Positions 1-61,060 of a DNA stretch of 64,000 nucleotides are shown in pieces (positions within the stretch are counted from its first letter, which is position 1; each line of letters opens with the position of its first letter). This stretch comes from Hemibagrus wyckioides (taxonomy: Eukaryota; Chordata; Actinopteri; Siluriformes; Bagridae). The notes below the pieces were generated by a model. That model had not been told where the DNA came from, did not search any database, and saw nothing but the letters and a program-made list of their open reading frames with translations. The stretch is taken from the NCBI RefSeq assembly GCF_019097595.1, contig NC_080735.1, positions 14,603,417 through 14,667,416 of the forward strand. The letters run 5' to 3'. A program made the translations under genes and the position numbers.

Positions 1-289
1 GCTACTGCGTCAGGCCTCCATCGTCGCCTTCAAGGTCGGAAATGACATAAATACAACATATTGTGTTATATATGAATGTTTGTCTGCGCCATTGTTGCTC
101 GTCTCTTCGGTTTAAACAGCAACGCATTTTTCTGCGCGCGCGCGCGTGTTTATGTGTGTGAGGAATGATGAATACAGCCATGTAAGGTGTCGGCTCAGAT
201 GCATTATTACTAATGATGGTATGAATAAAGCGTCGCTGTTGTTGTTATTGTTTTATGTTATTTATTTATTTATTTTTCTACATGACCTA

Positions 290-575
290 AAAATGTCGCG
301 CGCCATGTTGCGGCTGTAATGATGCGCGCGGCGCAATTGCCTTTTGCACGCTCACCGTCATGTGACACGTTTATACACGACAGTTAACATTAACACGTAA
401 CCGGACAGTTAGACAGGCTATTAACCGGTCATCTGGAGCACGGTGCACGACGTCGAAACGTGTCGCGGTGTATGAAATAGCCGTGAAGCGCGTGCACGTG
501 CCCGATTTGTTTCGGATTAGAATTTGCCGCAGAGGTGGCTCGCGCGCTTGTTGCCTAGACAACGCAACGGCTGAG
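290..575 (+). promoter_or_regulatory. CpG-rich cluster, possible eef1a1 promoter region
   Basis: CpG dinucleotides are dense here compared with the AT-rich sequence on either side, and the stretch contains a CACGTG E-box near 494. It lies 1.0-1.3 kb upstream of the eef1a1 start codon. In vertebrate EEF1A genes a short non-coding first exon and an intron of about 1 kb separate promoter from ATG, so the position fits. I could not identify a TATA box, a 5' TOP start or a first-exon donor with confidence, so the promoter role is inferred. A (GC)n tract at about 132-148 lies just upstream. Confidence 0.35.
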
Positions 576-4430
<3,855 letters not shown>

Positions 4431-5008
4431 CATTAAGCACGCATTTTTTTGTTGCTGTTGTCGGATTTTCTGTTTCTGTTTTAGTTTTACTTTTTGCAAA
4501 TGAAGCATACTAATGTCTGAATCAGTTGCTGCATGTAGACAAACAAAAGTGTTTAGCTACACTGCCTGGAAAAGATATTATCATTAGTTATAAACACATG
4601 GCACCTTAGCATATTAGCTATTTTCATTAGAAATGACTAGCATAAACTTTGCTAGGAAATTGAAATACGCTTTTGAGTAGCAAACGTACAGTACAGAAAC
4701 ATGACAGAATTTTGTATTTATTTACCTACAGCCTTCTCCTGCTAGCTTGCAAGCTACCGTGCTAACAACTAACAGCTGCATGATCGAAACTCCATTTCAT
4801 GACTCATGATGACTGAGAGCTCATATTTTCAGCCTGCAGTTTAGAGTTATGCTGAAACACTTAGCTTCCTAGCAGAACATGTTAACCGATGAACAACATT
4901 CCACAAAATAAATAGCTAGTGATCTAGCTATTTGGCTAACAGATGGCTAACATGAGCAGACTCCACGTCAGGTTTGTATTTATTTACATGTCCAACTATA
5001 ACCTTAAA
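4431..5008. other. Intergenic AT-rich sequence
   Basis: Rich in GCTAGC/TTAGC-type words. No coding exon or recognised repeat seen. Confidence 0.4.
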
Positions 5009-5219
5009 CCTATAACCCTATTATGAAGTGGATCACCAAAGAGTAGTTTCATTGCTATGGATTTAAATCTGTGATCAGTTTTGAAATATTTATCATTGCG
5101 ATCTATGGCTAACAGCAATGTTGATTACAGCTGTTCCCAAAACAGTGTCACAGCTAATGCTGTACATATCCACTTCAGGCAGTCAGAAGCACTTTTAGCA
5201 ACATTTCTCCAGCCATATA
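5009..5219 (+). repeat. Left copy of a ~0.2-kb duplicated unit
   Basis: Closely matches 5728-5937: both copies carry CCTATTATGAAGTGGATCAC, TGTGATCAGTTTTGAAATAT and CCCAAAACAGTGTCACAGC in the same order. The copies are separated only by the Tc1-like element. Confidence 0.8.
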
Positions 5220-5727
5220 CACTATATTGCCAGATGTTTTGGAACACCCATCCAAATCATTGAATTCTGGCCCCTTAGTTCCAGTGAAAGGAACTCTTAA
5301 TGCATCAGCATACCAAGACATTTTGGACAATTTCATGCTCCCAACTTTGCGGAAACAGTTTGGGGATGACCCCTTCCTGTTCCAACATGACTGTACACCA
5401 GTGCACAATGCAAGGTCCATAAAGACATGGATGAGTGAGTTTGGTGTGGAGGAACTTCACAGAGTCCTGACCTCAACCTGATAGAACACCTTTGTGATGA
5501 ATTAGAGTGGAGACTGTGAGCCAGACCTTCTCGTCCAACATCAGTGCCTGACCTCACAAACGCGCTTCGAGAGGAATGGTCAAAAGTTCCCATAAACACA
5601 CTCCTAAACCTTGTGGAAATCCTTCCCAGAAGAGTTGAAGCTGTTATAGCTGCAAAGGGCGGGATGACTCCATATTACATTCATGTGCATGTAAAGCAGA
5701 CGTCTCAAAACTTTTGCCAATATAGTG
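5220..5727 (+). mobile_element. Tc1/mariner-like deletion derivative, family 1, copy A
   Basis: Ends are CACTATATTGCC and the inverted GGCAATATAGTG-type terminus (one base different), flanked by TA at 5218-5219 and 5728-5729, the Tc1/mariner target duplication. Inside is the degraded C-terminal part of a Tc1 transposase: YQDILDNFMLPTL, FQHDCTPVHNARSIKTWM (second catalytic Asp), then, after a frameshift, SPDLNLIEH (third catalytic Glu). Further on, VEILPRRVEAVIAAKGG is the family's usual C-terminus. The N-terminal DNA-binding part is absent and the frame is broken, so it cannot be autonomous. Confidence 0.85.
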
Positions 5728-5937
5728 TACCTATAATCCTATTATGAAGTGGATCACTAAAGAGTAGTGTCTTATCGGTGGATTTAAAGCTGTGATCAGT
5801 TTTGAAATATTTGTCAGCGGGAGCTATGGCTAACAGCAATGCTGATTTTAGCTGTTCCCAAAACAGTGTCACAGCTAATGTCCACCTCAGGCAGTCGGAA
5901 GAACTTTTATCAACAATTCTTTCTCCATATACAAGTA
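5728..5937 (+). repeat. Right copy of the ~0.2-kb duplicated unit
   Basis: Counterpart of 5009-5219, with scattered substitutions and a small deletion. It starts immediately after the transposon's TA and ends CTCCATATAC, as the left copy does. Confidence 0.8.
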
Positions 5938-7433
5938 ATAATAATTATAAGCTCTTAGATATAACAGTAAACACAATAGCACTATTAAAGCTAACAACAA
6001 ATGAATGTAGCTAGCATGAGTATGTTGCAAATCTGCCGTTAGCATTAGCAAGCTTAGCATTAGCAAACTATTGATTTTGGATAACCGGCATGAATGGACA
6101 TTTTTATTTTATTTATTTATTTTTTTTTACATATCACAACAAAACAGGAGACAGTAAAATAGGAGAATCTTGAATTTTATGCTCAGCTCAATGTTTTATT
6201 TATCTTCTATTTTTTTTTTTATTCAAAACTGTACTGTGTTCAACAGCAAAGTTATGTCCTTAGATATGTCCGGGACTTATTATTATATCGAAAGAAAAAT
6301 AAAATATTTCACATGTAATGTAACATTTAAAAGATGTACAAAAAAAAAACATTTATATTTTTTTAAAGAAAAAAAAAGTTGGCTTGACAAAACCAGAATA
6401 TAGTATCTATAAATATAGTATACTATATGTTTTAGGATATGTGTCTGTTTCTCTTAGAATATAACAAATAACATGGAATTTATTATCGCGTTTTTTATTG
6501 TTTTTAAAGCATTACTGTTAATTTTATACTCAGGGGAGGATCTAGGATTTCTTTTCATGGGGAGGCAAAAAGAGGGGGAACCAAGCCATTAGTATGATGG
6601 TCTTACTGAGGATGTGTGTGTGTGTGTGTGGCTCATTCAAATCTCAGAAAAAGTAGCCATGTAAGTATAAAAGAATAAATAGTAATAAATATGATTAAAT
6701 ACTACTGAGGCACAAAACAGTATTGTCTGTTTAACATGGATTAACGCGCACTGCATTGAAAGAACGATCTTCTTCCTTCATGAATCAACACAAGCTCATT
6801 AGATTTGGAGTTTATTCCAGTCTCTCTGCGTACACCGCTTTCTCAGCACTGTGCCACATTAAAACGAAGAAGCGACAACAAAAAAAGACTCGTTAACGGC
6901 ATGAATAGCCAACAGCGCCTTCATTCCACCTCGCTAGCATTTATCATGTTGCTGTTTTCCATTGATGCCAAGCTTTTATTTTATTTATACAGCTTCACTG
7001 TGCAGTTTTATTTGGATTTGTTAGATTTGAGCAAAGCTTGGGAGGTGTCTTTGTGAGATTTTATTATATAAACCCCTTTAGAAAAACCTCCGAAACATTA
7101 ATCTTGGCTTTGCAATGCATCTAGAGTCCTGGTTTCTTCTGCTGCCGGAAAGGATGTCATATATTTATTCCTAAAATGTATTGGCTTCATTCACACAAAC
7201 ATCCTGAAAATTCCCACAATCCAGCGACCAACTATGGGTTATCAAACCTGGCTGTTTATAGCAATTAGTTTTATAGCCTCGATGGCTACTTGACACTTCC
7301 TCTAAAGCTGCCCCTACTCATAACTCTCCCTTTTGTCTTCAGTGCCTTTTCTTTAAAAACGATTAGCATCTAAAATGATCAAAGGGCATTGTCAAGCCAA
7401 CTTGTTCATAATCCTACCTTTCCAGTTGCCTGT
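5938..7433. other. Intergenic sequence between convergent genes
   Basis: AT-rich with several homopolymer runs and a short (TG)n at about 6611-6630. No exon or RNA gene recognised. The distal kcnq5 3' UTR may reach into this stretch, since TTTATT (AATAAA on the - strand) also occurs near 7062 and 7160. Confidence 0.4.
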
Positions 7434-8162
7434 TTTATTGACATTCTTTTAATGGAGACATGCAATTGCTATTAAGTTTTAAGTTTGTCATGGCACTTTT
7501 TCCCCAAGTGGTTTGTTTAGGCAAGTGTGAACACAGCAATCGCACTTAGGTGTGGACCAAAACAGCCAGTCTGAGACTAAGTGAGTGAACCGATTGACTT
7601 GAGAACACAACCCTGATTTGACCCATGTACATGAAGGAGCCAATCAATAAAACATTCACATATAAAGCACATTTCCAGTCCTATCTGTCTCCACATGCAA
7701 GTTTTTTTTTTTTTTTTCCTTGTGACATGCGAAATGTAACATGACCCAAATGGAAATGAACAGAAATGGTCAATTTCACTCTGCTATCAACTAAACGAAG
7801 GAATAACACGTAAGAAAACGCCTTTTCATTATATTGCGGATTTCCCCCTTTTAGGCTAACCCGAAAATTCGGTGCTTAAAAAAAGCACACTACTGTACAT
7901 GCAACTCAAAAATCCTCATGTAAGTTCACGGTATGAAACTTTTTTCTTTGTCCTAAATAAATCAGTACTTAACAGTATATAAAATTAAATCTAAAATTGA
8001 AACAAATTTTAAAAATAAAAACAATACCCCAAAACTCCATTCTTGCTTTTCTGACCTCCCATTTCTGGCATCTAAAATAAAAATACTTAAAAATAAGACA
8101 AAGCTTTTAAGCAAGCTTCACGTTCTTCAAGAAGTCTAATAAGAGTTCATCATTTCTGTGAC
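7434..8162 (-). other. kcnq5: kcnq5 3' UTR, candidate
   Basis: Downstream of the kcnq5 stop on the - strand, with no open frame. TTTATT at 7434-7439 is an AATAAA poly(A) signal on the - strand and the nearest clear one. Polyadenylation further downstream is possible. Confidence 0.4.
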
Positions 8163-52982
<44,820 letters not shown>

Positions 52983-54075
52983 CTGTTGGAGAGAAAGGAA
53001 AGAAGTCACGAAAATGCAAACATTAAACAATGCTACTTCATTTAATTATTTTTCTTTGTATATGTAGAAAATTGCAGTATAATGAAAGGCATGACTAAAT
53101 CCACCAATTAATGCAGCAAAGAACAAGGCCAACTGATTTCAGCGGTCAGAGAGAAAAGCAATCACAATTACAGCTTGAATAATGACCGTCAATGGAACAG
53201 CAAAACAAACAAAAACGTTTCCTTTTGGGGGATAAACTCAGCTGTATTTAGGGATTTGCTGCTGAACCCAGCTTAGCCTTTGCTGTCCTTTTGACTGACC
53301 GAATTAGTTCGCCATACCTCAGATTCCTGACATGATTAACATCACGCAAAATCCCTTAACAAACTCCCGGCCACAAATTGTCCTCTGGAAAGAGATACAC
53401 ACACGCTACGACCTCTCCGAAGGTTTCAACCTTCATTTTCCGTTACGCTAATCTGAAATCCGGCCCGGGAGGAAACCGCTGCAGGCCGTCTGAAATATGA
53501 GGTTAGAGATGTAAATTGCTGACCCTCACATGAGTAAGGCGGACATCTGCGAGTGATCAACTGCGAAGGCCTACTTTAGGCATGATGGCCCGAAGGCGAA
53601 ATATCCCCCAATCTTTCCCATTAAATCCTTCCCTTCCCTCAAATAAAACTCTATACCACTGCTTTTCTCTTTGATTCATAATAATCCCTTCCCAACCAGA
53701 CGTATATTTCCTTCGCAGACGTTCCAACAGTGCTAAGAAAAAAAAATCCTAGCAGGCCAAGAGAGGAAAAAAAAACGTAACCATAAAAGTCTAGCACAGA
53801 GCAGTAGTTTATTCAACCGTGTGGCAAGCAGTAAGAAAGAAGCAGCTGCTCTAGATTGTTACTGACCGAAGAGACCCGCCTACTTGTTTACTACTCGGTT
53901 CCTTCAGGATTTCAGTTTTGTTGTGATTGTTGCAGCCAAAAAAGCTCAATTTTACCGTGCTTTTTTTAAAAAAAAAACAATTTGGTCTCATTTGTAAAAT
54001 GTTCATGAGACAAGATTTACATTACATTTATTTGTTTTTTTATAATGTTCTGACTGATATACAAACTAAAAAGGA
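52983..54075 (-). other. kcnq5 intron 1 (proximal)
   Basis: No exon or recognised repeat. Confidence 0.4.
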
Positions 54076-54762
54076 AGATGGACAGACCTGTTGGACAGAC
54101 AGGCAAACACGTAGACAGACAGATAGACAGGCAAGCAGACAGACAGACAGAAAGAAATACAGACAGGCAAGACAGAAACACAGACAGGCAAGCAGCCAGA
54201 CACGCAAATATACAGAGAGGCAGGCAGACAGACAGGCAGGCAAAGAGACAGAGAGACAGACAAGCAGACAGACAGAAAGACAAACAGACAGGGAGACAGA
54301 CAAGCAGACAGAAACACAGACAAGCAAACAGACAGAAAGACAAACAAACAGACAGAGAGACAGACAAGCAGACAGAAACACAGACAGGCAAACAGACAGA
54401 AAGACAAACAAACGGATAGTGAGAGAGACAGGCAAACAGAGACACAGACAGACATAGAAACAAACAGACAGACAGACCTGCCAGACAGACAAGCAGACAG
54501 AGAGACAGACAAACAGAAACACAGACAAGCAAGCAGACAGACAGGCTAATAGACAGAGAGACAGACAGAAGTACATTCAGGAAAACAGACAGAGAGACAG
54601 ACAAACAGACATGAGACAGAAACACAGACAGGCAAGCAAATAAACAGACAGGCAAACAAACAGAGAGACAGACAAGCAAACAGAATCACAGGCAGGTAAG
54701 CGGACAGAGCAACAGACAGGCAGACAGAAACACAGACAGAGAGACAGACAAACAGAAACATA
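54076..54762. repeat. CAGA-type tetranucleotide region
   Basis: Degenerate (CAGA)n with interspersed CAGG, CAAG and CAAA units over nearly 0.7 kb. Long Cys/Leu/Ser-rich or Arg/Gln/Thr-rich open frames here are artefacts. Confidence 0.95.
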
Positions 54763-57629
54763 GATAATGTTGAACTGCATCCTTAACGTCGTTGCTAAAC
54801 ATTTTCATTACGCTCCATTCCATCAACATCATTAGACACAAAACACACACAAAAACACACCCTAGGCTTTTAGCTTCATTATTAAATATGCACATTTAAA
54901 TACAGCCATTAAGTGAGTTCGTCTCCTCGGCTACTGCGCTACAGCGGCCGATCAGAGAGGACGGACGCTAAAAGTGCTTCATTGGACACGGCTGCAGCTC
55001 AGCACTGCTTCTCATCCGAATGCTGCTGGTGTGTCTGCGTAGGAAGAGAGCACTGTCTGTGCTATTTTGTATACATACGCTAACAGACATCCGCAATTAG
55101 CTAGCATTGCTCTTAGCGACTAGGGGGAGGGAAATGCCATCCTTCCCACCAACAGAGTAGCATAATTATGCTCTCTCACTGTGACATCTTCGGGATTTTA
55201 ACCTGCAATCTCCCAACAACGGGGTGTTTACATGGAGCCTGTCAAACACTAGACCAGACGAAACACACGAAACGCTGCAACCATAAGAAAAGAAACCAGA
55301 ATCTGGCAAAAATAATGGAACAAATGTATATAATAATATTGAAAACGCAACATGCTTTGTTGTTTTGTCGTATGCCAGCCATGAGGCCCTTTTTAACATT
55401 GCTCTCTAACCAAATTTATGTGAGTTTTAGCTTCCGCTAGCACTCTGACCTTCCACAGCTGTGTTGGCAGCGCAGTGCTCTGGGTGATCCTGCTCTACGG
55501 CGCACAAGAACATGTTGTCGTTTACAGCCTTGTGAAAGCAGCAGGGGGATTTAGGAACAGATCGAAGGGTCATGTTTAGGGCTCCAGCAGCGCGTGTGAA
55601 AGTTGTGGGCGCTCTAGGGGTGACTAAACCCTTCACTGTGACCTTGACCTGGATATGACGGGTTTTGCTCGCCTGCACAAACCGTCCACGTCCCAGTTGT
55701 GCTGCAGGGAAGCGGGATGGCTAGAAAGCAGACTGAGCAACAGTTCTTTCTCTAAACGCTGGAAAGAAAAAGGCTGGACGTCGATATAGAGGACTCTTCA
55801 AGACATCGCGGCAGGAGATTTGAAATGAATCTCATCACGTCGTTGTGGATCGTCTCTAACTGTGAAGGCTCGAGTGACTGATGGGTGATTCAGAGGACGG
55901 TTGCGGACGCACGTCCACGTGACGCATGTCACACACACTGAGAAAAGTGAGATCCGATTGAGACGCAGCCTTTGTTCTCAGGTTTTTTTTTCTCGCTGGT
56001 CTGCGTCAGGAAAAAAAAAAGAAAAGGGAAAAGTAGAAAACGTGTAGATCCCCAGGCCGTGTGCCATCCATCAAGCTCGACTAATTACACAACCAACGCA
56101 AAAGCCCACGCTTTTGTTGTGCTCACGCGTCCTGATGGGTGACACCTGGTTGTACATGCGCTGCCATGACCTTTGATGCAGACTCTTAACTTTTCATGGA
56201 AAATACATCATGTGGCCTTCTCAACAGAGAACGAGCAGACACTCAAAGAGTGCCACTTTACCTAATCAAAGGGTTTTCCTTTAAACTCGGTATCAAGGAC
56301 GAGCGATTAGCGAACAAACAAATCTCTTGCTGCTTATGTTTGCAATTTTCCCCTTAAGCCATACGAACGTTTGGCTTCATGACGATGAAAAGCCAGTGAT
56401 TGGGGTACCAAATGACTGAAAGGTCGTGTGTTTAAATCAGATCACTGCCAGAAATCTTTCTACGTTTGGCAAAGTTTCGTCCCTGTCACCTGCAACATGC
56501 CTGGTTGAAGTTATTGAGAAAACAATCATCACAAATCACCCGGAAAGACATAACAACCCGAATCAAGCCAACTACAGGAAGTGAACCAAACAAGTCAGGT
56601 ATTTTGACAGAGCTGTAGTAGTGTATATTTGGACTAACTAGCAAAAAAAAGAATTACTTAAAAAAAAAAATGCTTACTTATTTATATAATAATCCAATCA
56701 TTCCTTTAGCACCAGATCAATGTTCTGGTCCATTGTGTTTTCAAACAAAGATATCAATTTCACTTTTCAGACTTCAGACTTAAAGAAAAGAAAGAGCAGC
56801 TCTAGCGTGGATTGATTGCAGTGAGACAGGGATTCTAATCCAGACCGCAGTGTTTTGTATTTTGGGTTGTGGGAGATGTTGAGCAGACATGAGCAGCTAA
56901 AATGTGTCGTGAACATTAAACAACACTAATAATCTATAATTATCAATAATCGTGCACTCGGTGCTCAGGAGATTTGTGTGAGCAAAGGTTTGTTTACATA
57001 TTTCCATGGCTACTGTTCTAATATTTTTTTTGTTCCATTTAACCAAATACTGAACAAGCCAAACGTGCCTATTTGCAGCAAACTGTCTAATAGGTGTGAA
57101 AACACCCTGTGCCCGGATAGACTCACAGTATTAATAGCGTCGCTGTACACCTCTCCGTGTCCAGGGGTTGAACACAGAGAATACTTCATTTGGCTGTGTG
57201 TCATCACCTCAAATGCAGCTAAGTACAGAGAGGCAGACAGGGTAATAGACTACAGACAATCTGCTGCTATTTTCTCTAATACACTGGGGCCTGTCAATCT
57301 CTCTAGCCATACCAGTGCATTAGAGACATCAGGGGCAGAATCTGTGCTCAAATTCAACACTTTATTACCACATTGATACAACTAGGAGAAATCTGTTAGA
57401 GTGAACGACGACAGGCACGGACTGGATAACATCACAGGTCCCTGAAGCTTACATGTGACCTGTCCGTGGTGCTGAACCCAAAATACCTCAAACCTAAAAC
57501 ACCACATGGATGAATTCTGATTTGCAATGGTGGTCTGTGTATTACAGTGTAGGTCATATTAAGGAACATTTGTGCTATTAACGGACATGGACACGTCACT
57601 CTTCTGACGTTGTTAAGGCTTCCCTGATT
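54763..57629 (-). other. kcnq5 intron 1 sequence
   Basis: I see no exon with family similarity, no RNA gene and no recognised transposon in this stretch. Confidence 0.4.
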
Positions 57630-57860
57630 CAGTTCTGAGACATGAAGGATCTGGAGCCAGTCCTGGGAACGCTGGACGGAGAGTTGGTGAGATTACACCA
57701 TGGATGGGATTCTAGTCCATTACACAAACATATGCACACACTCAATCCCAACTCAGGACAAGGTACCATAGCTGACCCACCTATTAAGTTTTTTTGGATG
57801 GAGAAAGAAACCAGAGAACCCAGAGCAAACCCATACAGACTCAAGAAGAACTGGAACTGG
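57630..57860. repeat. Degraded copy of the 26.4/30.3-kb repeat family
   Basis: Retains a GGATTCTAGTCCATTACACA-like site and GGATGGAGAAAGAAACCAGA, in family order, with many substitutions. Confidence 0.45.
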
Positions 57861-58930
57861 AACTGTTAGCACTACAACAGTGTTTTACAGCATTTTCGTT
57901 TACGTTACTCTACTACATGTCATCAACCACATAAATAGTACCAAACTCATACTAAATGCACATGCATCTAAAGTGATCTAAATTGAAGGCAATAACAAGA
58001 CAACAAGGCTTTGCAACCACAGAGTTTGTTCATAAATAAACTAACAAACTGATGGTAACAAAAGACAGAGCACTAACAGGATAAGAATAAAAATTAAACA
58101 AAAACAAGTATATAAAATCCCAGACCAAGAAAATGAGTGAATGAATAATGCAAGACAGTAAGTCAACGTTGATGAGTTTCTGACCGAGCTTTAAAACAAG
58201 TGCTACAGTACAACTGTCCACAAATTACTTACTTGTGGTTATATTTGCTACAATACAATAGGATTCAATTCCACACAAACAAAACCAAGACCATTAGCTC
58301 TGTAACTGATCCTTTAAGGAGGGTATCTGTGGACTCACATTCGCCATCTGCACACAAATCCCTGACAAGTAGAATCCCTGACAACTAGTCTGCAGGGGTA
58401 GCATAAAGAAAACACAACCACACCAACTGCTCCCCATTAGCTTTTGTTCATAATCTGGATCATTAGCATTATGGAGTAAACTCCTCCTTTAGAGGAATCT
58501 CAGAGGAATGTGTTCCTTCAATTCACTAAACTTCAATTCTCAATCTGATTCTTGAGTTCAGCAAGCTTCTGTATGCTGTGCTGCAGTTATCTACTTTCTT
58601 CAACAGCAGACCACCAGCATGCCTTAACTTCCCTAAGACTCCATGACCATGTTTTAAAGCCTGAGTTTGCTTTAAAATATTAAACCTTCTTAAGGGATGG
58701 TTTATCATTGTAAAGGGATCGCAAGATTTTGTCGAAAAGAAACCTTCTCGTTGGCTTTTACAAATGAGATCATTACTAAATTTGATCCAGTGTGAATCTA
58801 TAAATTAATAAAATAAAATATCCAATCTGATTTTATTTGTATCAAGCTTTGGACAGCAGTTTTACAGGAATAAAAAAAAATATATGTTAAAAATGCTTTA
58901 CCTTTTATTTTTTTTCAATCCCTAATGAGC
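57861..58930 (-). other. kcnq5 intron 1 sequence
   Basis: AT-rich; nothing recognised. Confidence 0.4.
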
Positions 58931-59150
58931 GACCCAGGGTGTGGTAGCTTAGCTTTAAGGCTCTGGGTTGTTGACTGGAAGATCGGGGTTGAAGCCCCAG
59001 CACCACCAATCTGCCACTGTTGGGCCCTTGAGCAAGGCCCCCAACCCCCCTGCTCCAGGGACACTGACCCTGTGGTCTGACCCTAACCTCCAAGGATGGG
59101 ATATGTGAAGAAAAGTATTGTATATGTGACAAATAAAGGCAACTTAACTT
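58931..59150 (+). repeat. tRNA-derived SINE with L2-like tail
   Basis: The head has GTGGTAGCTTAGCTTTAAGG (A-box region) and, about 35 bp on, GGGGTTGAAGCCCC (B-box region). The body has CTGCCACTGTTGGGCCCTTG and AGCAAGGCCC. The tail is TATATGTGACAAATAAAGG. This order is that of a widespread fish SINE mobilised by L2-type LINEs. Confidence 0.85.
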
Positions 59151-59821
59151 AAGTCTTAAAAAACTTAAGAGAGGAACCAGTCTCAAAAGGAAACCCATCT
59201 TTATCTGGGTGACACCAGAGAGTGTGATTATAAATCATTTCAATTGCTTACGATATTTCTCAGGACACAAAACTCTGTCATTGATAGTAATCGTGTCCGA
59301 TTTGTCCTCATGGTAATAGACTGAGTAAACATGATAATAGAAACAGTCATGTTATTAATGAGTGCTGTGTCTTATTCAGTGTTACCGATCATCCATGGTA
59401 CAATGGATCATCATCTATCATGGTTATCTATGATCATTTGGACATGCTTCACATAATCAAATCTGGTCAGTAAAAACCTCAAATCTTGATTGCTGCCGAA
59501 AACGCTGACTTTAACTAACAATTGTAACTACCAGTCTGACCTTGTGATCTCAAATGTAATTAATTTGATTCAGGAGACTCTTCACGAGTCTCATTTATTA
59601 ATCCAGTGCATCATACTTAATAATTTGTATCCAACTAGCCAATCACACCGTAACAGCAACTGACTTCACATACAATTCCTAATCTTGTGATTATACATGT
59701 CACATAACAACACTTCATCAGTCAGCCGTCTATGAGTCATGTGTAAATAGACACATAAATAAAAATGTTTTTATTCTTGTACCGTACATAATATTTTTCT
59801 CTCTCTTTCTGTCTTTCTCTA
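59151..59821 (-). other. kcnq5 intron 1 sequence
   Basis: Nothing recognised. Confidence 0.35.
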
Positions 59822-60288
59822 TCAAGCTGAGCTCCTGAGCTCCCAGCTGTTGACCACTTCTTCTTTCTGGACCTGCCTGATCCATCCAAACGCTCTACCC
59901 CTGGTAGGAGTCTGGTCGCTTGGTGGTGCTCACTGCTGCTTAGACCGTCTCTGAACTGCCGTTGCCTCAGTCAGCTTTCGGCCGGAAGGAATTATTGCAA
60001 AGTCTATAAAGAACTCAGAAACTACGCTGACCTATTAGTTCCTCTAAAGCTCTTGGTTGCTGTTGCAGAAAGGACAATATCGACAGTTACATTGTTTACT
60101 GTCTCTCCCAAATGAGGATGAGGAAGGTTTCTTCCTCATATCATCTCTCACCTCAGGCTTGCTCATTAGGGATAAATGTTAGAGATAAAAACTCTAAACT
60201 TTAAAAAAAAATTTAATGGTTCTACATTTCTGAAAAGCTGCTTTGAGACGATGTCCATTGTTAAAGGAGCTATACAAATAAACTGAAT
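59822..60288 (+). repeat. Interspersed repeat, otophysan/catfish-like
   Basis: Contains GAAGGTTTCTTCCTCATATC, GGCTTGCTCATTAGGGATAA, AAGCTGCTTTGAGACGATGT and CTATACAAATAAACTGAAT, a combination I recognise from repeats common in catfish genomes. Full-length boundaries are uncertain. Confidence 0.6.
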
Positions 60289-60679
60289 GGAGAAATGCTT
60301 GATTTTGATGAAACGTTCACAAAATTGCTCCTAACAACACACACATTTGTTAAGACAAGTCCAGTGTACTTAACTTAGTACCAGACATAGGCTTCATTCC
60401 AAACCATTAGCAAAGAGAAGAGTGAATAGAATCTAGTTTCATTTTCAGTTATTCTGGTTTCATTTCAAATCCACAAACAATTAGCGCTGTACAGATGGAG
60501 CTCCAGGAAATAAAAAAAAATAAAAAAAAGAAGCAAAAAAAAATAAAAAGAAAAAAAGGAAGGACATCACTGACAGTAAAGCTGAGTGTGTGTGGGCAGG
60601 CTGCCAGAAACTTCACCACTACTAACTTTTCATTCTGCCCCAGGCACTCTGAAGCAAAGAAGCATCTCTACACCCACTC

Positions 60680-60713
<34 letters not shown>
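60680..60713. repeat. (GA)n microsatellite
   Basis: Pure GA repeat. Confidence 0.95.
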
Positions 60714-60718
<5 letters not shown>

Positions 60719-60757
60719 CATGCTATAAGATCTGTTCTATGCTTTCTCATGCCTTCA

Positions 60758-61060
60758 CACACCGAACAGCCAGAACATTAAAACCACCTGCTTTATATAG
60801 TGTAGGTTCTCCCTGTGCTACCGAAACATCTCTGAGGATCCAGGCATGGACTCCACAAGACCTCTGAAGGTGTGCTGTGGTATCTGGCACCAAGCAGCAG
60901 ATCCTTTAAGACCTGTACATGAGAGCCTTCTATGGATAGATCGGACTTATTTGTCCAGCACATCACACAGATGATCCATCAGAGTGAGATCTGGGGAATT
61001 CTGATGGCCAAGTCAACACCTTCCTCAAACCATTCCTCAACTGTTTTATTATTGCATTTC
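60758..61060 (-). mobile_element. Degraded Tc1-like fragment related to family 2
   Basis: Starts CACCGAACAGCCAGAACATT. It contains GGTGTGCTGTGGTATCTGGC, as in family 2, and then ATGATCCATCAGAGTGAGAT, which belongs to a related subfamily. The far end is not found. Confidence 0.6.

Noticed and set aside
1..40. Exon end at the window start (CTTCAAG before GTCGGA)
   Set aside because: It could be a donor, but the sequence is too short to judge and no protein or UTR homology supports it.
5227..5481. Open frames around 5.2-5.7, 18.3-18.7 and 22.2-22.8 kb as genes
   Set aside because: They are frameshifted pieces of Tc1-like transposase inside TIR-bounded elements repeated in the window.
54017..54780. 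Long Cys/Leu/Ser- and Arg/Gln/Thr-rich open frames
   Set aside because: They are translations of the CAGA tetranucleotide region in both strands, with no conserved domain.
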